NCBI RefSeq assembly: GCF_002803085.1
Contig: NZ_NNBJ01000013.1
Coordinates: 164,580 to 228,579 of the forward strand
From: Streptomyces sp. CB01201
GTDB lineage: Bacteria; Actinomycetota; Actinomycetes; Streptomycetales; Streptomycetaceae
Length of the DNA stretch: 64,000 nucleotides
Direction of reading: 5' to 3'
The notes below the pieces were generated by a model that did no database searches, was not told the origin of the DNA, and worked only from the letters and a program-made list of their open reading frames with translations. Each line of letters opens with the position of its first letter. Position 1 is the stretch's first letter. Both the position numbers and the translations under genes were made by a program. Shown piece by piece: positions 53,281 through 61,451 of the stretch.

Positions 53281-53859
53281 ATGCCCGCCCTGCCCGACAC
53301 CGCACCCCAGACCCCCGAAGGCAAGGTGCTCTGGCACTTCACCATGTCCCTGGACGGGTTCGTGGCCGGCCCCGAACACTCCATGGGGTGGTTGGCGGGG
53401 GCCTCGTTCCGGGCCGGGCTCGTCCAGGAGTACGTCTCGACCACCGGCGCGGTGCTCGGGGGCCGGGACGGCTGGGAAGCCCGTCCCGACCCCACGGGCA
53501 TCTACGGCGGCGCCTGGCAGGGTCCGCTGTTCGTGCTCACCCACCACCCCGAGGACGCCGGGCCCGTCGCGGGCGTCACGTTCCTGGGCTGCGGGGCGGC
53601 CGAGGCCGTACGGACCGGGCTCGCGGCCGCGGGCGGCAAGAACCTGGAGGTGTTCTCGCCGAGCATCGGCCGCCAGCTCCTGCGGCTCGGCCTGATCGAC
53701 GAGATCGATCTGCACATCGCGCCCGTGCTGCTCGGCGACGGCATCCGCCTCTTCGACGACCCCGGCGGCTCACCCGTACCGCTCGCCCTGGTCAACGGCG
53801 ACGACCCGACGGCCACCGTGAACGTCCGCTACCGGCCGCTGCCCGAGCAGAGCCGCTAG
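53281..53859 (+). CDS. Dihydrofolate reductase-like (RibD C-terminal) protein
   Basis: The 192-residue protein begins (after 15 residues) VLWHFTMSLDGFVAGPEHSMGWL. It contains GAVLGGRDGWEA, PLFVLTHHPED, NLEVFSPSIGRQLLRLGLIDEIDLHIAPVLLGDGIRLFDD. This is the NADPH-dependent DHFR/RibD-C reductase fold, common in actinomycetes, with unknown substrate. It lies 61 bp after the monooxygenase and may be in the same operon. GAGAGG precedes the ATG. Confidence 0.88.
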   Translation: MPALPDTAPQTPEGKVLWHFTMSLDGFVAGPEHSMGWLAGASFRAGLVQEYVSTTGAVLGGRDGWEARPDPTGIYGGAWQGPLFVLTHHPEDAGPVAGVTFLGCGAAEAVRTGLAAAGGKNLEVFSPSIGRQLLRLGLIDEIDLHIAPVLLGDGIRLFDDPGGSPVPLALVNGDDPTATVNVRYRPLPEQSR

Positions 53860-54542
53860 GCGTGCGCCCTGACGACCCGCCAACTCCCGTACGCACCCGC
53901 CCGCGCCGCCGCACCCGCGGCCAGCGCGGCGCGGTCCGCGGTCGGCTCGTCCAGGGGGTCGCCGCTCACCAGGAAGCGGTAGTAGAGCGGGGCGGAGACG
54001 GCCCGGATCACCTCGCGGGCGTCCGTGCCGGGCGGCACCTCGCCCCGCTCGGCGGCCCGCGTCACGCAGGGCGCCCACTCCTCGATGCGGGTCGCGTAGA
54101 AGCGGCGCAGCGCGCCGGCCGCGCGGTCGTCGCAGGTGGCCGCGGCGATCACCGCCTTGAACAGGGCGCCCTGCCGCGGGTCGGTCAGCGTCCCGGCGAC
54201 GAGTCGTGCGTTCGCCCGCAGATCGCCGTCGAGCGAGCCGGTGTCCGCGCGCGGCGAGGACTGCTCGGCCATGTCGTCCAGGAGGTCGGCGACCAGGCCC
54301 GTCGTCGTCGACCAGCGCCGGTAGACGGTGGTCTTGCCCACTTCCGCCCGGCGCGCGACATCCGCGAGGTCGAGCCGGTCGAAGCCGTGCTCCACCAGCG
54401 CGTCCCCGGCCGCCCGCAGCACGGCGGCCCGTACCCGGGCGGTCCGCCCGCCCGGCCGGACCGTGCCCGGCTCCATGCCCTCCACGCGCGACTCCCGTTC
54501 CCGGCCCGACGGAGGCGAGCCATTTTCCTCGCTTTCCCTCAC
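53856..54542 (-). CDS. TetR-family regulator
   Basis: The 228-residue regulator has a TetR helix-turn-helix at about 35-85 (RAAVLRAAGDALVEHGFDRLDLADVARRAEVGKTTVYRRW) and a TetR C-terminal domain typical of the AcrR/C33 type. GTG 54542 is used; ATG 54477 is an alternative. It overlaps the reductase gene by 4 bp convergently and is divergent from the SoxR-box oxidoreductase. Confidence 0.87.
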   Translation of the reverse strand: MRESEENGSPPSGRERESRVEGMEPGTVRPGGRTARVRAAVLRAAGDALVEHGFDRLDLADVARRAEVGKTTVYRRWSTTTGLVADLLDDMAEQSSPRADTGSLDGDLRANARLVAGTLTDPRQGALFKAVIAAATCDDRAAGALRRFYATRIEEWAPCVTRAAERGEVPPGTDAREVIRAVSAPLYYRFLVSGDPLDEPTADRAALAAGAAARAGAYGSWRVVRAHA

Positions 54543-54608
54543 TTTAAGGGAATCCCGGCACCGTTAGTACGGGCCGCCGGCCGTCCAGTACGGGCCGCCC
54601 AGCCGTCC

Positions 54609-54639
54609 TTGACCTCAAGCGCACTTGAGGCCGAACACT
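54609..54639 (+). promoter_or_regulatory. SoxR box promoter
   Basis: CCTCAAGCGCACTTGAGG (54613-54630) keeps both 7-bp arms of the E. coli soxS SoxR operator and differs only in the central four bases. It lies between TTGACC (54609) and a weak -10 AACACT (54634) with a 19-bp spacer, the over-long spacing typical of MerR-family activated promoters. Confidence 0.85.
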
Positions 54640-54737
54640 CACCGTACGAGCAGCGAGAGCAGCGAGAGCAGCTACCGCGGCAAGAGCGAGCGCAGGCCGC
54701 GCCCCGGCGCGGACAACGGGTTGGAGCAGTGATCGAC

Positions 54738-55709
54738 ATGCGTGTGGCACAGGTCCAGGAATTCGGCGGGCCCGAGGTACTGGTGACGGCGAGCGCGCCG
54801 GACCCGCTCGCCGGGGAGGGCGAGGCCGTGGTGGCCGTCGACCACATCGACACCCTCTTCGTGCAGACCCAGATCCGCGCGGGAGCCTTCGGCGAGTACT
54901 TCGACGCCAAGCCCCCTTACGTGCCCGGCGGCGGTGTCTCCGGCACGGTCACCGCCGTCGGCCCGGGTGTCGACACGGGCCTGGTCGGCCGCCGGGTGGC
55001 GGTGTCCGGCGCGGACGACACCTACGCGGAGTTCGTGAAGGTCCCGGCCACCCACCTCTCCCCCGTGCCCGACGGCGTCGGTCCGCGCGAGGCGGCCGCC
55101 CTGGTGCACGACGGCGTCACCGCCCTCGCGCTCCTCGACACCACCGCGCTCAAGCCGGGCGAGACCGTCCTGATCACCGGCGCCTCGGGCGGCATGGGCA
55201 CCCTGCTCGTCCAGTTCGCCCACGCGCTCGGCGCCCGGGTGGTGGGTGTGGCCCGTGGGCCCGAAAAGACCTCGCTGGTAAGGGAGTTGGGGGCCGACCA
55301 TGTCGTCGACGCGGCGGATTCGGGGTGGGGCCGGCAGGCCCGCGCGGCGCTGGGCGAAAGCGGCGCCGATCTCGTTCTGGACGGAGTCGGCGGCCAACTC
55401 GGGCTTTCGGCTTTCCCGTTGACCGCCGACGGCGGTCGCTTCTCCGCACACGGCGCCCCCAGCGGCACCGGGTTCGCGGCCGTCGACCCGGCGCAGGCCG
55501 AGCGGCGCGGCATCACCCTGCTCGGCATCGGCGACGTACAGCTGACGCCGGAGCGCCGCCGCGAGCTGCTCGGCCGGGTGCTCCAGGAGGCGGCGGCCGG
55601 CCGGCTGCGGCCGGTGATCGGCGAGGTGTTCCCGCTGGCCCGCGCCGCAGACGCGCACCGGGCCATCGAGAGCCGCGCCCTGGTCGGAAAGGTGCTGCTC
55701 AAGCCGTGA
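54738..55709 (+). CDS. Quinone oxidoreductase-like zinc-independent MDR enzyme, SoxR target
   Basis: The 323-residue medium-chain reductase begins MRVAQVQEFGGPEVLVTASAPDPLAGEGEAVVAVDHI. It has GGGVSGTVTAVGPGV, the NADPH loop ITGASGGMGTLLVQFAHALGARVVG and RELGADHVVDA. The catalytic zinc ligands of alcohol dehydrogenases are absent, as in quinone oxidoreductases. A SoxR box lies about 100 bp upstream; S. coelicolor has a SoxR-controlled oxidoreductase (SCO4266, from memory) of this type. It probably reduces redox-active pigments or quinones. Confidence 0.88.
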   Translation: MRVAQVQEFGGPEVLVTASAPDPLAGEGEAVVAVDHIDTLFVQTQIRAGAFGEYFDAKPPYVPGGGVSGTVTAVGPGVDTGLVGRRVAVSGADDTYAEFVKVPATHLSPVPDGVGPREAAALVHDGVTALALLDTTALKPGETVLITGASGGMGTLLVQFAHALGARVVGVARGPEKTSLVRELGADHVVDAADSGWGRQARAALGESGADLVLDGVGGQLGLSAFPLTADGGRFSAHGAPSGTGFAAVDPAQAERRGITLLGIGDVQLTPERRRELLGRVLQEAAAGRLRPVIGEVFPLARAADAHRAIESRALVGKVLLKP

Positions 55710-55755
55710 CCCCGTGAACGCCCGGCACGGTTCCGATCCCCCACGGGGGTGGGGG

Positions 55756-57015
55756 TCAGAACATGTCGGGGCACCAGGGGCGGCCGGCCGTGCGGAACAA
55801 CTCGTCCGTGCGCGCCGCCGCCCCCGCCCTCTCCTCGGCCGCCCGGCCGAGCGCGAGCAGCCGCCGCGCCGACTCGTCGCCGAGGTAGAGGGAGGCCAAC
55901 TCCCTTACGTCCAGGGTCAGTTCGGCGGTCCGGGTGGTAGAGGTGCAGCGGGCTCCCGCCGGGCCCGCCTCCAGCAGGAAGCGGCCCGCCGCGAGGCCCG
56001 CGGGGTCCACGACCTCAAGGACCAGCGTGCCCTCGGCGGCGTAGGTGCGTGCCTCCAGGACCCGTACGACGTCGAGCAGCCGCAGCCACAGATAGTCGGA
56101 GTGGGTGACGATCCTGGCCGCGCGCGGGTTCGGGAAGTACTGCGGCAGCAGGTCGTCGGGAGCGCGGCGGCCGGTGCGCACCGTGCGGATCCAGTCGATG
56201 GAGCACAGGTAGTGCCACAGCGCGCGCTCGGCCTCGGGGGTGAGGGCGATCAGGTCCGCCACCGTCGCCGTGTTCTCCGGCAGCTTGGCGTCGCTCCACC
56301 TGTCGTCGGCGCGGTAGCCGGCGAACCCGGCCGGGGCGCCGTCGGCGGTGCGGTACACCGCGAAGAACGGCTCGGTCCAGGGCTCGTAGCGGCGGGCCAC
56401 TCCGGTCGTCAGGTCCCACCAGCGCCGGTCGCGGCTGATCGCCCCGTGCCGGGTCGGCCGAAAACGTTCGAACACCTCGGCGCCGAGCTTGGCGGCCTCG
56501 GCCATATCCACGAGTTCGATGCTGCCGCCGTCGGCCGGGGCCGCCCAGCGCGGGTCGAGCCCGGCGCGGGCCGTGTCGATCTCCCACTCGGTGATGTGGG
56601 ACGCCGGGCCGTACCCGTAGCGGCCGTAGATCGGGTACTCGGCGGCGATCAGCGTGGACGCGACCTCGCCGCGCTCCTTGGCCGCCGCCAGCTCGGCCGC
56701 CATCATCCGGGTGAGCAGGCCGCGCCGGCGGTGGGTGGGCGTGACGGTGACACCGCTGACCGCGCTCACCGGCAGCGCGGCGCCGCCGACCGTGGTCAGC
56801 TCCTGCGCGAAGGAGCGGAACGTGGCCACGCACCGGCCGCCGTCGAAGGCGCCCTGGATCCGGCCCAGTTCGCTGTTGGCCTGCAGACCCCGCACGTACT
56901 CCTCGTCCGCCGCGGGCGGCCGAAGGAATCCCACATTGACCGCCCCCATCCAGTCGGTGAACTCGTCGTCGGCGACGGTACGGACCTCGATGGCGGGCTT
57001 GGCCGGAGTGCTCAT
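55756..57015 (-). CDS. Eis-family GNAT acetyltransferase
   Basis: The 419-residue protein has the Eis architecture. Its N-terminal GNAT domain carries SGVTVTPTHRRRGLLTRMMAAELAAAKERGEVASTLIAAEYPIYGRYGYG, with the acetyl-CoA loop RRRG. A second degenerate GNAT fold and an SCP2-like domain end with the C-terminal carboxylate. Eis enzymes acetylate aminoglycosides and other amines. The ATG at 57015 follows TAGCGT by 7 nt. Confidence 0.92.
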   Translation of the reverse strand: MSTPAKPAIEVRTVADDEFTDWMGAVNVGFLRPPAADEEYVRGLQANSELGRIQGAFDGGRCVATFRSFAQELTTVGGAALPVSAVSGVTVTPTHRRRGLLTRMMAAELAAAKERGEVASTLIAAEYPIYGRYGYGPASHITEWEIDTARAGLDPRWAAPADGGSIELVDMAEAAKLGAEVFERFRPTRHGAISRDRRWWDLTTGVARRYEPWTEPFFAVYRTADGAPAGFAGYRADDRWSDAKLPENTATVADLIALTPEAERALWHYLCSIDWIRTVRTGRRAPDDLLPQYFPNPRAARIVTHSDYLWLRLLDVVRVLEARTYAAEGTLVLEVVDPAGLAAGRFLLEAGPAGARCTSTTRTAELTLDVRELASLYLGDESARRLLALGRAAEERAGAAARTDELFRTAGRPWCPDMF

Positions 57016-57022
57016 GGCGGCC

Positions 57023-57028
57023 ACGCTA
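57023..57028 (-). promoter_or_regulatory. -10 hexamer TAGCGT, leaderless promoter
   Basis: It ends 7 nt before the ATG at 57015; it lies just beyond the asparaginase stop region. Confidence 0.48.
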
Positions 57029-57040
57029 GGCCGGTCGGGC

Positions 57041-58000
57041 TCAGAATGTCGCCCGTATTTCGCCGACCTCCGCGGCCCCGCCCAACAGCGGCGCCCGGCC
57101 GATGCGGTCCACGACCGGACCCTCGATGCCCAGCTGCCGGAGCGCACGGGCCAGGATCGGGCCGAGCGCGCGGATCGCGCCGTCGTCGACCTTGAAGGCG
57201 AGCGCCCGGCCGTCGGCGAGGGCCACCGCCTGCACCGCCTCGGCGCCCATCTTCGACAGGGTGCCGGGCACCTCGCGCATCAGCCAGGTGTCGGGCCGCC
57301 GGGTGCCGGCCACGTACTCGGGGTGGGCGCGCATGGCCTCGGCCACCCGGCCCTCGACCGTGCCCGCGTCCGCCGTCGCGAAGGTGCGGAAGGCGCGCGC
57401 GAGACCGGTGAGGCTGATCGCCATGAGCGGCGCCCCGCAGCCGTCCGTGCCGACCGAGGCGACCCGCTCGCCGGCGGCCGACTCGACGGACTCCAGGACG
57501 AGCCGCTGCAACGGGTGGCCGGGGTCGAGGTAGGTGCCCTGGTCCCAGCCGTTCAGCTTGCAGGCCGCGAGCATCGCCGCGTGCTTGCCGGAGCAGTTCA
57601 TGGTGAGCCGCTCACGGACGTGCCCGGCGGCCAGGTACGCCTCGGCCTCGGCGGGGTCGAGCGGCAGGTCGGGCGGGGTCTGGAGGTCGTCCGGGGTCAG
57701 GCCGTGCTCGGCCAGCATCTTGCGCACGAGGTCGAGGTGGAAGCCCTCGCCCGAGTGGCTGGCCGCGGCGATGGCCAGGCGCTCGCCGGACAGCTCCAGA
57801 CCGGCCCGCAGCACGGCGGCGGCCTGCATGGGCTTGTTGGACGAGCGGGGGAAGACGGGCGCGGCCGGGTCGCCCAGCGAGAACTCGACGCTGCCGTCGG
57901 CCGCCAGCACCACCAGCGAGCCCCGATGATGGCCCTCGACGAATCCGGAGCGTACGACTTCGGCGAGGACCGGGGGTATCGGGGACGTCACGGCGGTCAT
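57041..58000 (-). CDS. L-asparaginase (thermolabile/AsgA type)
   Basis: The 319-residue enzyme has family signatures EVVRSGFVEGHHRGSLVVLAADG, PRSSNKPMQAAAVL, AAASHSGEGFHLDLVRKML, MNCSGKHAAMLAACKLNGW and SVGTDGCGAPLMAISLTGLARAF. These carry the SxxK and zinc-associated Cys/His residues of Rhizobium etli-type asparaginase. It hydrolyses asparagine to aspartate and ammonia in the cytosol. The gene is followed by the Eis-like gene after 25 bp. Confidence 0.9.
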   Translation of the reverse strand: MTAVTSPIPPVLAEVVRSGFVEGHHRGSLVVLAADGSVEFSLGDPAAPVFPRSSNKPMQAAAVLRAGLELSGERLAIAAASHSGEGFHLDLVRKMLAEHGLTPDDLQTPPDLPLDPAEAEAYLAAGHVRERLTMNCSGKHAAMLAACKLNGWDQGTYLDPGHPLQRLVLESVESAAGERVASVGTDGCGAPLMAISLTGLARAFRTFATADAGTVEGRVAEAMRAHPEYVAGTRRPDTWLMREVPGTLSKMGAEAVQAVALADGRALAFKVDDGAIRALGPILARALRQLGIEGPVVDRIGRAPLLGGAAEVGEIRATF

Positions 58001-58060
58001 GGGGTGCGGCCTTCCGGGCGGGTGACCCGCCCCGGAGGGATCGCTTCCGATACGAGCGGG

Positions 58061-58654
58061 TCACATGAGCAGATCGTCTACTTGCGCTTCCCCATCACGG
58101 TACCTGCGGGCGATCTCCGCGCTGCAATCGTCGGCGGTGCGCTGGACCTCCTTGCGGCGCCGCGAGACCTGCTGCTCGTAGCGGATGAGGCGCCCGGTGG
58201 CGGTGTGCAGCTCGTCGTCCGTTCGGGCGCCCAGGTCCGACAGCTCGACCTCGGCGTCCATCTCGGCGGCGAGCAGCCGGTACTCCTCGCTGCGCGGCGC
58301 CGACAGCGTGACGTGGCGGGCCGAGGCGCGGTGCGAGGACGGCGCGTCGGTGAGGATCTCGGCGAGCCGCTCCACCACCGGCGCCTGCGGCCCGGTGCGC
58401 CGGGCCAGCTCGGCCCGCAGGATGTCGATCCGGCCGTGCAGCAGCCGCCGCACATAGCTGAGGTCGGCCTCGTCGCGCTGCGACTGGCGGCGCAGGGTGC
58501 GCAGCTCGGCCAGCCGGAGCGCGGCCAGGTCGTGTTCGCGCTGGGGCGGCAGAGTGCCGCCCGCTCGCTGCACGGGCGGGCGCACGGCGGTACGCGGGTT
58601 GGTCCGGGTCAGCGATACGGGACCGGACGGCTGCCCGGCGCCTGATGTGCTCAT
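58061..58654 (-). CDS. rsiG: RsiG, c-di-GMP-armed anti-sigma factor of WhiG
   Basis: The 197-residue two-helix coiled-coil protein carries the two RsiG c-di-GMP motifs E-x3-S-x2-R-x3-Q-x3-D. The second is perfect (E160, S164, R167, Q171, D175 in EQQVSRRRKEVQRTAD). The first is E62, S66, R69, His73 instead of Gln, and D77 (EADLSYVRRLLHGRID). In S. venezuelae RsiG holds sigma-WhiG when bound to c-di-GMP, delaying sporulation. GAGGGGA precedes ATG 58654, which gives the expected short N-terminus. Confidence 0.9.
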   Translation of the reverse strand: MSTSGAGQPSGPVSLTRTNPRTAVRPPVQRAGGTLPPQREHDLAALRLAELRTLRRQSQRDEADLSYVRRLLHGRIDILRAELARRTGPQAPVVERLAEILTDAPSSHRASARHVTLSAPRSEEYRLLAAEMDAEVELSDLGARTDDELHTATGRLIRYEQQVSRRRKEVQRTADDCSAEIARRYRDGEAQVDDLLM

Positions 58655-58753
58655 GCTTTTTCGTCCCCTCGACCGGTGCATGGGGTCTCCCCCGGCCCAG
58701 GGGACCCAGGGGAAGCACCGCCTGTACGCATCGTGCCACTCCGGGTACGGCAC

Positions 58754-58770
58754 GTGCAGGTGCACTGCAC
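58754..58770. promoter_or_regulatory. 6-5-6 inverted repeat between rsiG and dtd
   Basis: GTGCAG-GTGCA-CTGCAC is perfect and lies 100 bp upstream of rsiG and 51 bp upstream of dtd. The binding protein is unknown. Confidence 0.4.
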
Positions 58771-58807
58771 CCGTTCAGCCGCTCGGAATTCGGCCGTGCC
58801 GTTGGCA

Positions 58808-58813
58808 TAGGTT
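58808..58813 (+). promoter_or_regulatory. -10 hexamer TAGGTT, leaderless promoter
   Basis: It ends 7 nt before the dtd ATG at 58821. Confidence 0.5.
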
Positions 58814-58820
58814 GGGGCGC

Positions 58821-59246
58821 ATGCGAGCGGTGGTGCAGAGGGTCGACGGCGCACAGGTCGTCGTGGACGGTGAGACGGTCGGCGAGATCGAGGGCGAGGG
58901 CCTCTGTGTCCTGGTCGGGGTCACCCACGGGGACGATCCGGACAAGGCGGCCCAGCTCGCCCGCAAGTTGTGGTCGGTTCGCATCCTTGAGGGCGAGAAG
59001 TCCTGCTCGGACGTGAATGCGCCCTTGCTGGTGATTTCGCAGTTCACTCTCTACGGGGACGCTCGCAAGGGCCGCCGCCCCACGTGGAACGCGGCCGCCC
59101 CCGGCGAGGTGGCCGAGCCCCTCGTCGACGAGGTGGTGGCCCAACTGCGGGCGCTCGGCGCCCTGGTGGAGACGGGCCGGTTCGGCGCGGACATGCGGGT
59201 GTCCCTCACCAACCACGGCCCGTTCACGCTCCAGATCGAGGTCTGA
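58821..59246 (+). CDS. dtd: D-aminoacyl-tRNA deacylase
   Basis: The 141-residue enzyme removes D-amino acids or misacylated glycine from tRNA. It has MRAVVQRVDGAQVVVDGE, the catalytic SQFTLYGDARKGRRP and the cross-subunit NHGPFTLQIEV; family members usually have NxGPVT, so the Phe is a mild variant. It is full length. The leaderless start follows TAGGTT by 7 nt. Confidence 0.93.
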   Translation: MRAVVQRVDGAQVVVDGETVGEIEGEGLCVLVGVTHGDDPDKAAQLARKLWSVRILEGEKSCSDVNAPLLVISQFTLYGDARKGRRPTWNAAAPGEVAEPLVDEVVAQLRALGALVETGRFGADMRVSLTNHGPFTLQIEV

Positions 59247-59265
59247 GACCCGGGCCCGGCGTCGC

Positions 59266-60231
59266 CTACGGCTCGACCACGACCTCCTGCGCCGCGGCCG
59301 TGTTCCCCGCCAGGAGGGGCGCGTCGACCGGCACGTTCCGCTTCACCAGGGCCAGGGCGATCGGGCCCAGCTCGTGGTGGCGGGCCGAGGTCGTGATGAA
59401 GCCGAGCTGGCGGCCCTCGGCACCGTCGGCCGCGAGCCGCACCGGAGTGCCGTGCCCGGGAAGCAGCACCTCGCTGCCGTCCAGGTGCAGGAAGACCAGG
59501 CGCCGCGGCGGCTTCCCCAGGTTGTGGACGCGGGCGACCGTCTCCTGGCCCCGGTAGCAGCCCTTCTGGAGGTGCACGGCCGGGCCGATCCAGCCCACCT
59601 CGTGCGGGATCGTGCGGTGGTCGGTCTCGAAGCCGAGCCGGGGCCGGTGCGCCTCGACCCGGAGGGCCTCGTACGCCAGGATGCCGACGAGCGGGCCCGC
59701 CTGCGCCGCGTACGTCTCCAGGTCGGCGCGCGGCAGGAACAGATCACGGCCGTACGCCGTCTCGCGCACGACCACCCCGTCCGGCACCTCGGCGATGGAC
59801 CCGGCCGGCAGGTGTACGACCGCGAACTCCTCGGTGCGGTCGGCCACTTCGACCCGGTAGAAGAACTTCATCGACTCCAGGTACGCGATCAGCTCGCCCT
59901 GGGTGTCGGGCTCGACGTGGATCCACACCGTGGTGCCGTCGTCGACGAGGTACAGGGCGTGCTCGACGTGTCCGTTCGCGGAGAGGACCAGTGCCTCGGT
60001 GGCCTGCCCGACGGGCAGCTCGCTGACGTGCTGGGTCAGCAGCAGGTGCAGCCAGCTCAGCCGGTCGTCGCCGGTGACGGTGACGACTCCGCGGTGCGAG
60101 AGGTCGACGAGACCGGTTCCGCCGGCGAGCGCGCGCTGCTCGCGGAACAGATCGCCGTAGTGCGCCGCGACTCCTTCGTCGCGCCCTTCGGCGGGGACGG
60201 CGCCGGCCTGGGACAGCAGAGGGCTCTTCAT
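59266..60231 (-). CDS. ygfZ: YgfZ/GcvT-domain folate-dependent Fe-S protein
   Basis: The 321-residue protein has the GcvT-like fold and the diagnostic KGCYRGQETVARVHNLGKPPRR motif, whose Cys is essential in E. coli YgfZ. YgfZ binds folate and helps maintain iron-sulfur enzymes. The -10 TAGGCT that ends 7 nt before the ATG overlaps the nur 3' end, giving it its own promoter within a nur-ygfZ pair. Confidence 0.9.
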   Translation of the reverse strand: MKSPLLSQAGAVPAEGRDEGVAAHYGDLFREQRALAGGTGLVDLSHRGVVTVTGDDRLSWLHLLLTQHVSELPVGQATEALVLSANGHVEHALYLVDDGTTVWIHVEPDTQGELIAYLESMKFFYRVEVADRTEEFAVVHLPAGSIAEVPDGVVVRETAYGRDLFLPRADLETYAAQAGPLVGILAYEALRVEAHRPRLGFETDHRTIPHEVGWIGPAVHLQKGCYRGQETVARVHNLGKPPRRLVFLHLDGSEVLLPGHGTPVRLAADGAEGRQLGFITTSARHHELGPIALALVKRNVPVDAPLLAGNTAAAQEVVVEP

Positions 60232-60238
60232 GCGGGCA

Positions 60239-60244
60239 AGCCTA
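60239..60244 (-). promoter_or_regulatory. -10 hexamer TAGGCT, leaderless promoter
   Basis: It ends 7 nt before the ygfZ ATG at 60231 and overlaps the last codons of nur. Confidence 0.45.
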
Positions 60245-60679
60245 CGACTCGGCGCTTGAAGCCTTCTTTGCGCAGTCCGCGCAGCGGCCGAAGATGGCGA
60301 AGTGCTTCATGTCCGTCTCGAAGCCGAAGGTGTCCCGGAGCTTCGCGGTGAAGTCCGCGGCCTCCGACACGTCCGCTTCGATCACCGTGGTGCAGTCCCG
60401 GCACACCAGGTGGATGTGGTGGTGCCGGTCGGCCAGGTGGTACGTCGGGGCGCCGTGGCCCAGATGCGCGTGCGAGACCAGACCCAGCTCCTCCAGGAGC
60501 TCCAGGGTCCGGTACACGGTCGAGATGTTCACGCCGCCCGCCGTCTTCCGCACCTCGGTGAGGATGTCGTCGGGCGTCGCGTGTTCGAGCACGTCGACGG
60601 CCTCCAGGACGAGCTGTCGCTGGGGGGTCAGGCGGTACCCGCGCCTGCGGAGGTCGCTCTGCCAGTCGGTGGTCACCAC
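60242..60679 (-). CDS. nur: Nickel-responsive Fur-family regulator Nur
   Basis: The 145-residue protein closely matches what I recall of S. coelicolor Nur. It has an N-terminal winged helix (SDLRRRGYRLTPQRQLVLEAVDVLEHATPDDIL, ISTVYRTLELLEELGLVSH) and a metal core LADRHHHIHLVCRDC. A second CxxC (GRCADCAKK) follows. Nur represses nickel uptake and the Fe-SOD gene and favours NiSOD when nickel is present. GTG 60679 is set by TACACT 6 nt upstream and by the 145-residue family length. Confidence 0.9.
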   Translation of the reverse strand: MVTTDWQSDLRRRGYRLTPQRQLVLEAVDVLEHATPDDILTEVRKTAGGVNISTVYRTLELLEELGLVSHAHLGHGAPTYHLADRHHHIHLVCRDCTTVIEADVSEAADFTAKLRDTFGFETDMKHFAIFGRCADCAKKASSAES

Positions 60680-60685
60680 GCTCCC

Positions 60686-60691
60686 AGTGTA
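60686..60691 (-). promoter_or_regulatory. -10 hexamer TACACT, leaderless promoter of nur
   Basis: It ends 6 nt before the GTG at 60679. Confidence 0.45.
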
Positions 60692-60746
60692 GGAGGGAGT
60701 GCGGCGACTCCCAGGGGCGAAGGACGCCCGGCTTCCGGAAGCGGGC

Positions 60747-61319
60747 CTACTTGAAGAAGGCGATGCCGTCGTCCGGGAGGTCGCCGAGGCCACGGGCCAT
60801 GTCCGCCACCTCTTCCGGGGTGACGACCTTCTTCAGGTGCGCCGACATGTAGGGGCGCAGCTCGACCTCGGGGGTCGCCTTCTCGCCGACCCACATCAGA
60901 TCGCTCTTCACGTAGCCGTACAGCCGCTTGCCACCCGTGTACGGTCCGGAGGCCGCGGTGCGGGCGACGGCGTCGGTGACCAGGTCGATCTGCGGCTTCT
61001 GGTGGGCGAGCTCGCCGTACCAGATCTCGACGATGCCCTGGTCACGGACCATGACGACCTCGACCTTGCGGTCCTTGTCGATGCGCCAGTAGCCCGACTC
61101 GGACTCCAGCGGCTTCACCTTGTTGCCCTCGGCGTCCAGGATCCAGGAGTGCGAGACGTACTCCAGGAAGTCACGGCCGTCGTGGGAGAAGGTCACGGAC
61201 TGCCCGAAGTTCGCCTTCTCGGCGCCCGGGAAGTCGGTCACGCCGGCGCCCTCCCACGTACCGAGGAGGAAGACCAGGGGGACCAGGTCGGGGTGGAGGT
61301 CGGACGGAATCTCGATCAT
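60747..61319 (-). CDS. Nitrobindin/FABP-like haem-binding beta-barrel
   Basis: The 190-residue protein begins MIEIPSDLHPDLVPLVFLLGTWEGAGVTDFPG, the nitrobindin GTWxGxG signature. A ten-stranded barrel pattern follows (FGQSVTFSHDGRDFLEYVSHSW, VEVVMVRDQGIVEIWYGELA). Actinobacterial nitrobindins bind ferric haem and isomerise peroxynitrite; a proximal histidine should lie near the C-terminal half (AHLKKVV). It lies upstream of nur on the same strand. Confidence 0.88.
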   Translation of the reverse strand: MIEIPSDLHPDLVPLVFLLGTWEGAGVTDFPGAEKANFGQSVTFSHDGRDFLEYVSHSWILDAEGNKVKPLESESGYWRIDKDRKVEVVMVRDQGIVEIWYGELAHQKPQIDLVTDAVARTAASGPYTGGKRLYGYVKSDLMWVGEKATPEVELRPYMSAHLKKVVTPEEVADMARGLGDLPDDGIAFFK

Positions 61320-61349
61320 GAGGCTGCGATCTCTTCGTTGCGGTCGGGG

Positions 61350-61451
61350 TTAGCGCTGACCCTGGTACAGCTTCTTGACGGTCAGACCGGCGAAGGCGAG
61401 GACGCCGACGCAGACCAGGACAAGGAGGGTGGAGAAAACAGCCTCAAGCAC
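61350..61451 (-). CDS. 33-residue single-helix membrane protein
   Basis: GTG 61451 sits 6 nt after GAGGAG. The product is one hydrophobic helix (FSTLLVLVCVGVLAFAGLTV) with a short acidic N-end and the basic tail KKLYQGQR. It lies 30 bp upstream of the nitrobindin-like gene on the same strand. Positive residues at the C-end predict an N-out, C-in orientation. The function is unknown; small proteins like this often tune membrane enzymes. Confidence 0.7.
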   Translation of the reverse strand: MLEAVFSTLLVLVCVGVLAFAGLTVKKLYQGQR

